A stretch of 54,385 nucleotides of DNA from Moraxella caviae (GTDB taxonomy: Bacteria; Pseudomonadota; Gammaproteobacteria; Pseudomonadales; Moraxellaceae), in assembly GCF_002014985.1 (NCBI RefSeq), contig NZ_MUXU01000063.1, positions 1 through 54,385 of the forward strand, in the 5' to 3' direction. A program made the position numbers and the translations under genes. Positions 18,503 through 24,597 of this stretch are shown here, piece after piece. Positions within the stretch are counted from its first letter, which is position 1; each line of letters starts with the position of its first letter. The notes beneath the pieces are model-generated. The model searched no databases and was not told where the DNA came from. It saw only the letters and a program-made list of their open reading frames with translations.

Positions 18503-18991
18503 TTACACAATTTCAAACAACGGCTCGTCAAATTCCACCATTTCACCATCGCTGGCAATGATGGCGTGGATTTTGCCTGCTTTGTCCGCCTTGACTTCGT
18601 GCATGATTTTCATGGCTTCTAAAATGCACAAGGTGTCGCCTGCTTTGACTTCATCGCCCACTTCAACGAAATTTGGCGTATCAGGTGCTGATTTGCGATA
18701 AAACGTCCCAACCATCGGTGCGCTGATGATGTGTGCTGCTTGGTTGTTTTGAGTATTTGCAATGTTTTGAGCGTTTTGAGCGTTTTGAGTGTCGGCAGTG
18801 GCAGGCGTGATTTGGGTGCTTGCGGTATTTGCAGCGGCAGGCACAGCGGCTGGTGAAGCGCAGACTTGTGCGTGCGGTGCTTGCGTGGTGATTTTGATTG
18901 CCTGCTCGCCATCGGTAATCTCTAAGGCGTGAATGTGAGCGTTTTCGGCAAGGGTGATTAGGCGAGCCAAATCGTCAAAATTGATGTTCAT
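18503..18991 (-). CDS. accB: Biotin carboxyl carrier protein (AccB-type)
   Basis: This 162-residue carrier has an AccB-like N-terminal helix region, an Ala/Thr/Gln/Asn-rich linker at about 38-86 with repeats such as TQNAQNAQN, and a biotinyl domain. The biotin site EAMKIM places the modified Lys at 128, followed by HEVKADKAGKIHAI. The domain also has the APMVGTFYR segment typical of true BCCP. The ATG at 18991 has an AAGGAGT site. It is the first gene of a seven-gene operon and is preceded by two good promoter candidates. Its paralogue at 12746-13186 lacks the Lys. Confidence 0.93.
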   Translation of the reverse strand: MNINFDDLARLITLAENAHIHALEITDGEQAIKITTQAPHAQVCASPAAVPAAANTASTQITPATADTQNAQNAQNIANTQNNQAAHIISAPMVGTFYRKSAPDTPNFVEVGDEVKAGDTLCILEAMKIMHEVKADKAGKIHAIIASDGEMVEFDEPLFEIV

Positions 18992-19100
18992 GTGTTTACT
19001 CCTTGTGGTAAGTTTAAGGGCTTGGCGTAGCAAACTTACCTTAAAAATACTTAAACTTAAAACTTACTAAAATGTACGATTTGTTATTTTTTCGTGCGTT

Positions 19101-19129
19101 ATGATACCCAATTTATATAGACTTTTCAA
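19101..19129 (-). promoter_or_regulatory. Candidate sigma70 promoter P1 of the accB-pxp operon
   Basis: Minus strand -35 TTGAAA (19124-19129), a 17-base spacer and -10 TATCAT (19101-19106), about 110 bp upstream of the accB start. Confidence 0.6.
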
Positions 19130-19143
19130 CCATTGTGTCTTTT

Positions 19144-19173
19144 ATTATGCTGTTCGGTAAATAAATTTGACAA
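19144..19173 (-). promoter_or_regulatory. Candidate sigma70 promoter P2 of the accB-pxp operon
   Basis: Minus strand -35 TTGTCA (19168-19173), an 18-base spacer and -10 CATAAT (19144-19149). It lies upstream of P1, so one of the two may be used alone. Confidence 0.5.
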
Positions 19174-19210
19174 GATGATTTGTGGGCAGGAAGTTGCTGA
19201 AAAAAGGAAA

Positions 19211-19237
19211 GTTGGGCTGGTATTGGTACAGCCCAAC
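19211..19237 (-). terminator. Probable terminator of the FFLEELY-like gene
   Basis: Perfect stem GTTGGGCT / AGCCCAAC with an 11-base loop. On the minus strand it is followed within 4 bases by a T-rich run (TTTCCTTTTTTC). The arms resemble the dispersed GTTGGG repeat, so it may be a shortened copy. Confidence 0.55.
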
Positions 19238-19329
19238 CCAGCGATGTTTTGATTTATCTATTGATTTGTCTTTTGATTTTAAAAGGTTATTAAAGAGCCA
19301 AATTGATGAGCGGTTTTATCATAATCGGC

Positions 19330-20055
19330 TTAATCATTTAGCGTGCTACGATAAATATTTTCCACCGTGTCAAGTTCGGTTTGTTTAAAAGGTTTGGTAA
19401 AATTATCAATCTTATCAATGGCTTGAATGGCAGCAAAGCCTTCGTGAATGAAATCATACAGCGGCTGATAGCCGTGCTTATAAGCGGTGGATTTGGCAAG
19501 CCCAAAGGCTTTAAACAGCAAAAACGAATTAAATTCTTTGGCGCACTGCGCACAGACGGTGCAGATGTCATGAATCTGGGCAAGGCGTGCCGATTTGTCA
19601 TTGGCGGCTTGATAGGCGCTGATGGCAAGGCTGTCCGTGATGCCGCACGCTTGGTAGTCGGCAAACAGCGCAGCATCATTTTTAATGTGGCTGGCAAGCT
19701 GTAAATCTAAATCAATGGCATTGACGGCAGCTTGTACGCCCAGCACGCCTGTGGCAAGCGCACGGCTAGGAATCAGCTTTTCTAATCTGCCAGAACCCGC
19801 CAAAGCGTTATGCCCAGCGGTGAGCAGCTGCTCGGCAAGCACATCAAAATCTTTATCGCTATAAATGCGGTCAATCAAATAATGCGCCAGCGGTGCGGTG
19901 TTCGGCTGGGTGAATAAAGCGGCGTGATTACGATGAATGCGTGATTTTTGCCACGCTTGCACATCACGCAAAAGGGCGCGCAAATCAGCGTCTGTGTGAT
20001 GCGCCAAGGCTTGATATTGGGTGAGCGTGTCTACCAAAGTACGAACGTGCGACAT
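19330..20055 (-). CDS. FFLEELY-motif-like conserved protein of unknown function
   Basis: A 241-residue soluble, mostly alpha-helical protein with no signal or membrane segment. Residues around 58-68 read YLIDRIYSDKDF. By eye this resembles the motif that names the FFLEELY-motif proteins of Acinetobacter and relatives (FFLEELYGPRDF). It also has a small CTVCAQCAKEF cysteine cluster near 168, which could be chance. It is monocistronic and convergent on the pxp operon's control region, with a terminator-like hairpin at 19211-19237. No function can be given. Confidence 0.6.
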   Translation of the reverse strand: MSHVRTLVDTLTQYQALAHHTDADLRALLRDVQAWQKSRIHRNHAALFTQPNTAPLAHYLIDRIYSDKDFDVLAEQLLTAGHNALAGSGRLEKLIPSRALATGVLGVQAAVNAIDLDLQLASHIKNDAALFADYQACGITDSLAISAYQAANDKSARLAQIHDICTVCAQCAKEFNSFLLFKAFGLAKSTAYKHGYQPLYDFIHEGFAAIQAIDKIDNFTKPFKQTELDTVENIYRSTLND

Positions 20056-20186
20056 ATTAAACTCTTAAAAATGAGGTAAAAATTGTGTAAATTGAATGAA
20101 TTTTAGTGGTTTTGGGCAAAAAATTAAAGGCTAAAATGGTAAGTTTGCAGGCATAAAAATGCAATATGTGTAACAAAACAACAAAA

Positions 20187-20220
20187 TTGTCATCAAATTG
20201 TCATATTTGCTTTCTATAAT
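20187..20220 (+). promoter_or_regulatory. Pho box and -10 element upstream of pit
   Basis: Two direct TTGTCAT repeats at 20187-20193 and 20198-20204, separated by four bases. This is the 7-4-7 layout of PhoB boxes (consensus CTGTCAT-N4-CTGTCA). A perfect TATAAT follows at 20215-20220, ten bases after the box, the usual distance when PhoB replaces the -35. It predicts phosphate-starvation control of pit. Confidence 0.75.
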
Positions 20221-20262
20221 ACTGCAAAATAGGATAAAATATAGTTATCTTTCTTTGATTGT

Positions 20263-20295
20263 CGCTGGGGAAATTGCGCCACAGCGGCTGTTTTT
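20263..20295 (+). promoter_or_regulatory. Leader hairpin before pit
   Basis: Stem CGCTG..GG / CC..CAGCG followed by GCTGTTTTT, within the predicted pit leader. It could be an attenuator-like terminator or chance. The stem is short. Confidence 0.3.
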
Positions 20296-20325
20296 ATGTG
20301 TCGTGTGTTTGTCATTTTTTAGCGC

Positions 20326-21939
20326 ATGACACGCTCAATTTTTGGCGGATTTATGGGAAATTCAGCAAAACAAAGCACGCCAATGGCGGCAAACCTGCTA
20401 TTCGGCTTGCTTTTGGCAGGTATGAGTGTCTATTTTGTGATGTGGGGTCTTGAGTACACCTTACATCAGCAAGTGTTGCTATTTATGGTGGCGACATTTT
20501 TCGGCATTTTTATGGCGTTTAACATCGGTGGTAATGACGTTGCCAACTCATTCGGTACTTCGGTGGGTGCAGGCACACTGACGGTAACGCAGGCACTCGC
20601 GGTTGCTGCCATCTTTGAGGTGTCTGGTGCGGTGCTGGCAGGCGCAGCGGTAACAGATACCATTCGCAGCGGTATCGTGGATATTGGCGATTTGGGCGTT
20701 ACACCAAATCAGTTCATTTATTTGATGTTGTCAGGCTTGGCGGCAGCGGCGTTTTAGCTGCTTTTTGCCACCAAAAAGGGCTTGCCAGTATCTACCACGC
20801 ACGCCATCATTGGTGGTATCGTGGGTTCGTCCATTGTGCTAGGCATCAGTATTGGTGGTACGGATTTGGCGTTTTCTACCGTAAAATGGTCAAAAATTGG
20901 CGAAATTGCGATTTCGTGGGTGGTATCACCTGTGCTTGGCGCAACGCTTTCTTATATCCTGTATGGCTTGATTAAGCGCAATATTTTGGCGTATAACGAC
21001 CGTGCCGAAGAGCGTGTAAAACTGCTAAAAGCTCGTAAAAAGCAGCTTAAGCGCAATCAAAAAGAATATTTTGAAAGCCTGCAAGAAGTAGACAAGCTGC
21101 CTTACACCACCGCACTTTTGCGCGACCAAGAAGCCTTTAAAGATGGCGTGGCAAAAGAAGAACTGGAAACTGAGTACTATAAAGAGCTGCACGACCTTGA
21201 AAATGAGCGTGATAATCTGGACACACTAAAAGCCCTAAAAACTTGGGTGCCTTTGGTGGCGGCGCTTGGTGCGATGATTATGACGGCGATGGTGGTGTTC
21301 AAGGGTCTAAAAAATACTGGGCTTGATTTGACCACTTTGCACTCGGTGCTGGTGATGGGCATGATTGGTGCGATGGTGTGGCTGACGGCATTCATTTATA
21401 CCAAAACCATTCGTGGCAAGCACAAAGAAAACCTTGGCAAAGCGACTTTCATCATGTTTAGCTGGATGCAGGTGTTCACTGCGTGTGCGTTTGCATTCTC
21501 GCACGGCTCAAACGACATCGCCAATGCGGTAGGTCCATTTGTGGCAATCATTGACGTGATTCGCACCAATGCTTTGGCAGCGCAAGCCACTGTACCTGCA
21601 CCTGTGATGGTAACTTTTGGTGTGGCGCTGATTGTCGGCCTGTGGTTCATCGGTAAAGAAGTGATTCAGACCGTTGGTACAAACTTGACCCAAATGCACC
21701 CAGCGTCTGGCTTTTCAGCGGAGCTTGCGGCAGCTGCAGTGGTGATGGGCGCATCAAGTCTTGGTATTCCAGTGTCAAGTACGCATATTTTGGTGGGTGC
21801 GGTGATTGGTATCGGTCTTGTGAATCGTAACACCAACTGGGGCTTGATGAAGCCAATCGGTTTGGCGTGGGTGATTACCTTGCCTGTGTCAGCCATCATC
21901 AGTGCGCTGATGTTCCTATTGCTGACTAACGTCATGTGA
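20326..21939 (+). pseudogene. pit: PiT-family phosphate transporter, interrupted by an in-frame TAG
   Basis: Two open segments (20326-20757 and 20782-21939) lie in the same reading frame and join into one PiT-family permease of about 537 codons. The first has [20 protein letters not shown] and the second GLPVSTTHAIIGGIVGSS, FSHGSNDIANAVGPF and GIPVSSTHILVGAVIGIG. These are the duplicated PiT signatures. A single TAG at 20755-20757 falls between AAAAF and LLFATKKGLPVSTTHA, where relatives typically carry Trp (TGG), so one G to A change explains it. The rest looks undamaged, so the change is recent, or is read through, or is a base-call error. The start could be 20326 or 20353. The middle has a long cytoplasmic loop (about residues 220-310 of the joined frame). 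Confidence 0.88.
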
Positions 21940-21956
21940 TTGATGGTTTTATAAAA

Positions 21957-21982
21957 AAACGGCTCATTTTGGGTCGTTTTTT
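21957..21982 (+). terminator. Terminator after pit
   Basis: Nine-pair stem AAACGGCTC / GGGTCGTTT (with G-T pairs), loop ATTTT, then a T run. Confidence 0.8.
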
Positions 21983-22053
21983 TTGTGCGTGCATTTTATC
22001 AAATTTGACTTGCTTAATTCGGCTTGCCAAAATCAGCACAACACCTGCGAACG

Positions 22054-22062
22054 TGCTATAAT
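22054..22062 (+). promoter_or_regulatory. Candidate extended -10 promoter for sdhE
   Basis: TGCTATAAT at 22054-22062 is an extended -10. No clear -35 is seen. The leader to sdhE (22078-22182) is made of degenerate AT-rich direct repeats of the AAGTTTATAAAATT kind. Confidence 0.5.
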
Positions 22063-22202
22063 TAAGCAATCTTTTTAATAAGTTTGCAGGTTTAGGTTTA
22101 TAAAATCAAGTTTGTAAAATTGGGTTTATAGAGCCAAATTTGCAAAAATTAAATTTATAAAATTAAGTCTACAAGCCATAAAATAACCAACTGGAGAACG
22201 CC

Positions 22203-22469
22203 ATGACCACCACCGAGCCAACCCTTGAGCAGCGCCGTGTGATTTACCAAGCCAGACGTGGACTAAAAGAGCTGGATTATTACATCGATCCGTACGTCAA
22301 GGCGCATTATTTGACTGCCGATGCAAACGAGCAAGCGGCATTTGTGCGCTTGCTGGCTTATGAAGACCCAGATTTGTTGCTGTTTTTCTTGGGTCAAGCC
22401 AAGCCAGACGATGAAGCGGTGTTTGCGCTGATTGAAAAAATGAAACGCTTAAAATTCGCCAATGCGTGA
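22203..22469 (+). CDS. sdhE: Succinate dehydrogenase flavinylation factor SdhE
   Basis: SdhE helps covalent attachment of FAD to SdhA (and FrdA). This 88-residue protein has the RGxxE motif at R19-G20-L-K-E23 (ARRGLKELD), followed by DYYIDPYV and LLAYEDPDLLLFFLG, all diagnostic of the YgfY/SdhE family. A CTGGAGAAC ribosome site precedes the ATG. It is followed by a YgfX/CptA-like gene after 55 bp, the same pairing as ygfY-ygfX in enterobacteria. Confidence 0.94.
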   Translation: MTTTEPTLEQRRVIYQARRGLKELDYYIDPYVKAHYLTADANEQAAFVRLLAYEDPDLLLFFLGQAKPDDEAVFALIEKMKRLKFANA

Positions 22470-22524
22470 TGGGATTTGACCAACGCCAAGCGTTCATTAC
22501 CCAAAAAGAGCAAAACTTGCGCCC

Positions 22525-23022
22525 ATGTCCAGTCGCTATTCTAAAAACCTTGCCCAAATTCATCTGTGCATCCGCCCAAATCGCTTGCCTGTGGTGGGTT
22601 TGTGTGCGGTGATTGCTCTGATGGCGGGGTTTGGCGTGCTGATGAATCTTGCGCTGTGGCAGTGGCTGGTGTTTTGTGTGGTCGCGGCGCTGCTTTTATT
22701 GCGGCAAATTACCAAACCTGCCATCAGCCAACTCAGCACCGACACGCTGGATGGCGCATGGCAGCTGGGCATTGCTAAGCAGGGCAAGGTTTTGCTGTGT
22801 GATGGCTATTTGTTAGACGCGCGCCTGCTGGATGTGGGGATTTTTGGTGCAAGCATTTTTGGTGATGGCGGCAGGCAGGCGGTGTGGCTGAAATTTTACA
22901 CCCCAAAGCCCATCGGTGCGCTGTCATCGCGCGTGTCCGTGCTGGTGGCACAAAACAGCGTGTCTGATGATGATTTTCGTGCGCTGGCAAGGCTTGCGCT
23001 GATGGGCGGCTACCACGCCTAA
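22525..23022 (+). CDS. YgfX/CptA-like inner-membrane protein
   Basis: This 165-residue protein has two close membrane helices (about 20-40 and 45-60, separated by a very short turn) and a cytoplasmic C-terminal domain. Position next to sdhE and this topology match YgfX (DUF1434), also called CptA. CptA has been described as a toxin-like protein that affects MreB/FtsZ, with SdhE as proposed partner. Sequence similarity is low in this family, so the call leans on context. No strong ribosome site; translation may be coupled to upstream reading. Confidence 0.7.
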   Translation: MSSRYSKNLAQIHLCIRPNRLPVVGLCAVIALMAGFGVLMNLALWQWLVFCVVAALLLLRQITKPAISQLSTDTLDGAWQLGIAKQGKVLLCDGYLLDARLLDVGIFGASIFGDGGRQAVWLKFYTPKPIGALSSRVSVLVAQNSVSDDDFRALARLALMGGYHA

Positions 23023-23063
23023 AACATACTTAAAAGTATAGGCGGTGCGAAAATGGCATGAAA

Positions 23064-23119
23064 GTAACGTATCGTTACACAACGCCGTGCGCTGTTACAT
23101 ATCACTGTGCGCTGTTACA
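23064..23119 (+). promoter_or_regulatory. Phased GTTACA half-site array upstream of the DUF937 gene
   Basis: A palindrome GTAACG-TAT-CGTTAC (23064-23078) is followed by GTTACA half-sites beginning at 23074, 23094 and 23114, exactly 20 bp apart. The last two lie in a repeated GTGCGCTGTTACAT unit (23087-23100 and 23107-23120). The array ends 9 bp upstream of a good promoter, so it looks like a multi-site operator or activator site on one face of the helix. Confidence 0.55.
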
Positions 23120-23128
23120 TAATGCGTC

Positions 23129-23156
23129 TTGTCATGTGGTGAAAATTTGCTAAGAT
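23129..23156 (+). promoter_or_regulatory. Candidate sigma70 promoter of the DUF937 gene
   Basis: -35 TTGTCA (23129-23134), a 16-base spacer and -10 TAAGAT (23151-23156), about 54 bp before the start codon. Confidence 0.6.
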
Positions 23157-23209
23157 GGTGACGTTTGCACGCCGTTTTGGTGTTTTTATCAAATACATAG
23201 GAAAAAATC

Positions 23210-23962
23210 ATGAGTCTATTGCAAAACATCGTTACCCAAGTGGTGCAAAATGCCATCGCCAACAACGCCAATCCAAAAATTGACAGCGCAAACCAAGCGC
23301 CAGCAGGCGGTTTGGGTGGTTTGCTAGGCAGTGTATTGGGCGGCGCTCAAGCGCAAAACGCCAATGCGAACAATCAAGCAGGTGGCTTAGGCGGTCTGTT
23401 GGGCAGTGTGCTAGATTCACAAGGCGGCTCGCAAAGTGGCGGACTTGAGTCGGTGCTTGGCGGACTTTTGGGCGGCAAAGCCCAAGCGCAAAACAATGCC
23501 AGTGCCGCAGACTTGGGCGGTTTGCTTGGCGGACTTTTGGGTGGCGTTGGCAATCGCTCAGCAGCTGGCGGTCTAGGCGGTGCGCTTGGTGGCAATAAAA
23601 GTGCGCTACTGCTTGCGCTATTGCCTGTGGTGCTAAGTTTTATCCAGCAAAATGGCGGCTTGTCTGGCGTGCTGTCAAAATTTAACAACAGCGGCCTTGG
23701 CAACAAAGCGCAATCTTGGGTAAACATTGACACCGATAATGACGGCATTGACGCAGGCGATGTGGCGCGTCTGTTTGGCGATGACAAAATCAACGAAGTG
23801 TGCCAATCCACTGGCGCAAGTCAAGACGAAGTATGCCAAGGCATTGCCGAGCTTTTGCCTGAAGTGATGAACGAGCTGACACCGCAGGGCGGCTTGCAAA
23901 ACGAACAAGAAGCAAACGCTGAAGTGGCGCAAATCCTATCACAAATCAACGGCAAGCTGTAA
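23210..23962 (+). CDS. DUF937 / YidB-like protein, glycine-rich, with a DxDxDG motif
   Basis: A 250-residue protein with four glycine-leucine repeats of the GGLGGLLGSVL type (about residues 33-43, 58-68, 78-89, 102-113) and a hydrophobic helix at 131-146. A C-terminal YidB-like region follows: KAQSWVNIDTDNDGIDAGDV, a helix pair with CQSTGASQDEVCQGIAELLP and a short tail. DTDNDGID at 174-181 has the spacing of a calcium-binding DxDxDG loop, which ordinary YidB lacks as far as I recall. There is no signal peptide. Function is unknown for the family. It has its own promoter with an unusual array upstream and a terminator downstream. Confidence 0.75.
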   Translation: MSLLQNIVTQVVQNAIANNANPKIDSANQAPAGGLGGLLGSVLGGAQAQNANANNQAGGLGGLLGSVLDSQGGSQSGGLESVLGGLLGGKAQAQNNASAADLGGLLGGLLGGVGNRSAAGGLGGALGGNKSALLLALLPVVLSFIQQNGGLSGVLSKFNNSGLGNKAQSWVNIDTDNDGIDAGDVARLFGDDKINEVCQSTGASQDEVCQGIAELLPEVMNELTPQGGLQNEQEANAEVAQILSQINGKL

Positions 23963-23991
23963 TCGCTTTGTAGTAAAGTTTGTATAAAACC

Positions 23992-24023
23992 AAACCTGCT
24001 GATGTGATGTCGGCAGGTTTTTG
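23992..24023 (+). terminator. Terminator after the DUF937 gene
   Basis: Stem AAACCTGC(TGA) / (TCG)GCAGGTTT with loop TGTGATG, then TTTTGC. Confidence 0.85.
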
Positions 24024-24122
24024 CTTTAAAAGAGCAAATGAAAACGATGGTCAAAAACACCAAATAAAAGCACGGCAAAAGATGGCAAATCTTAAAAATG
24101 CCTATCAAATACCGCTTTTGTC

Positions 24123-24210
24123 TGCTATAATGAAGCCATTACCCAAATACTGATTGGCAACGATTTCCCAAAGGAAGGCGGTTTGCTGATGAGTGTTTGG
24201 GTTTTGTTGT
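24123..24210 (+). ncRNA. Possible structured RNA: rod-shaped hairpin with its own promoter and T-rich 3' end
   Basis: An extended -10 TGCTATAAT (24123-24131) would start RNA near 24138. From 24141 the sequence folds into one long rod. The outer stem is ACCCAAATACT (24141-24151) with AGTGTTTGGGT (24192-24202), 11 pairs with one G-U. A second stem of 8 pairs (24153-24160 with 24183-24190) follows, then a small bulge and two pairs. The tip is UUUCC-CAAA-GGAAG, 5 pairs with a CAAA tetraloop (24164-24177). TTTTGTTGTTT follows. It fits no family I could name; it was compared by eye with SRP RNA and the fluoride riboswitch and rejected. It could be a small RNA, an attenuator, or a palindromic mobile repeat. 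Confidence 0.45.
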
Positions 24211-24353
24211 TTATGCCTTTTGTTTTTGGTTCGTGTCTTTTGCGTTTGTGTGCGTTGGGCGTTTTTGTTTTTGTTGTTAGGATTTCCATCGCTTTGTTAA
24301 TCTTAGACTGGCAGCAGACACAAAGGCGTTTTACGATAAAACTTGCTAACTAA
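24189..24353 (+). CDS. Possible small hydrophobic ORF (54 aa)
   Basis: An ATG at 24189 opens a 54-codon frame starting MSVWVLLFMPFVFGSCLL with a long hydrophobic N-terminal half (to about residue 42) and a charged tail. The only Shine-Dalgarno-like sequence, AAGGAAGG at 24171-24178, lies 10 bases upstream inside the hairpin tip, and the ATG lies in the descending strand of the stems. If real, translation would be masked by the hairpin. No homologue recognised; equally likely a chance frame. Confidence 0.2.
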   Translation: MSVWVLLFMPFVFGSCLLRLCALGVFVFVVRISIALLILDWQQTQRRFTIKLAN

Positions 24354-24378
24354 AGTCTTGATAAAAGACGGTTTTTTT

Positions 24379-24476
24379 AAAGTTGGCTTTGATAAAAATA
24401 ACCTTGAATAAAGCTGGCTTTATAAAATGCGATTTGCTGCAAAGCTGGTTTTGTAAAAAAGCTGGTTTGTAACAAG
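24379..24476. repeat. Degenerate direct repeats upstream of the DASS transporter
   Basis: Four imperfect units of about 19-20 bp: AAAGTTGGCTTTGATAAAAA, AAAGCTGGCTTTATAAAATG, AAAGCTGGTTTTGTAAAAA and AAAGCTGGTTTGTAACAAG, at irregular spacing. The rest of 24354-24597 shows no clear promoter or gene. Confidence 0.6.
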
Positions 24477-24597
24477 CCGTACAAATTAAGTCGCACAAGC
24501 AGATTGTATGATGGTAAAAATAGCTTGATTAAAAATTCATCATACAAACTGCCAAGCATTTGCCACGACTTTTTATTCATTATTTGTGGGGTAAATC

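Noticed and set aside
22525..23022. SdhE/YgfX as a toxin-antitoxin system
   Set aside because: The pair matches ygfY-ygfX (CptAB), but SdhE is a housekeeping flavinylation factor and I see no sign of a mobile addiction module.
23064..23119. CRISPR-like or iteron origin array
   Set aside because: Only three or four short half-sites at 20-bp spacing, no spacers of conserved length, no adjacent rep or cas gene.
24138..24210. SRP (4.5S) RNA or fluoride riboswitch
   Set aside because: It has UCC-CAAA-GGA at the tip but lacks the conserved SRP core (CAGG...GGAA...AGCAG). It has GCTGATGA but lacks the 5' GG-GATGG half of the fluoride motif.
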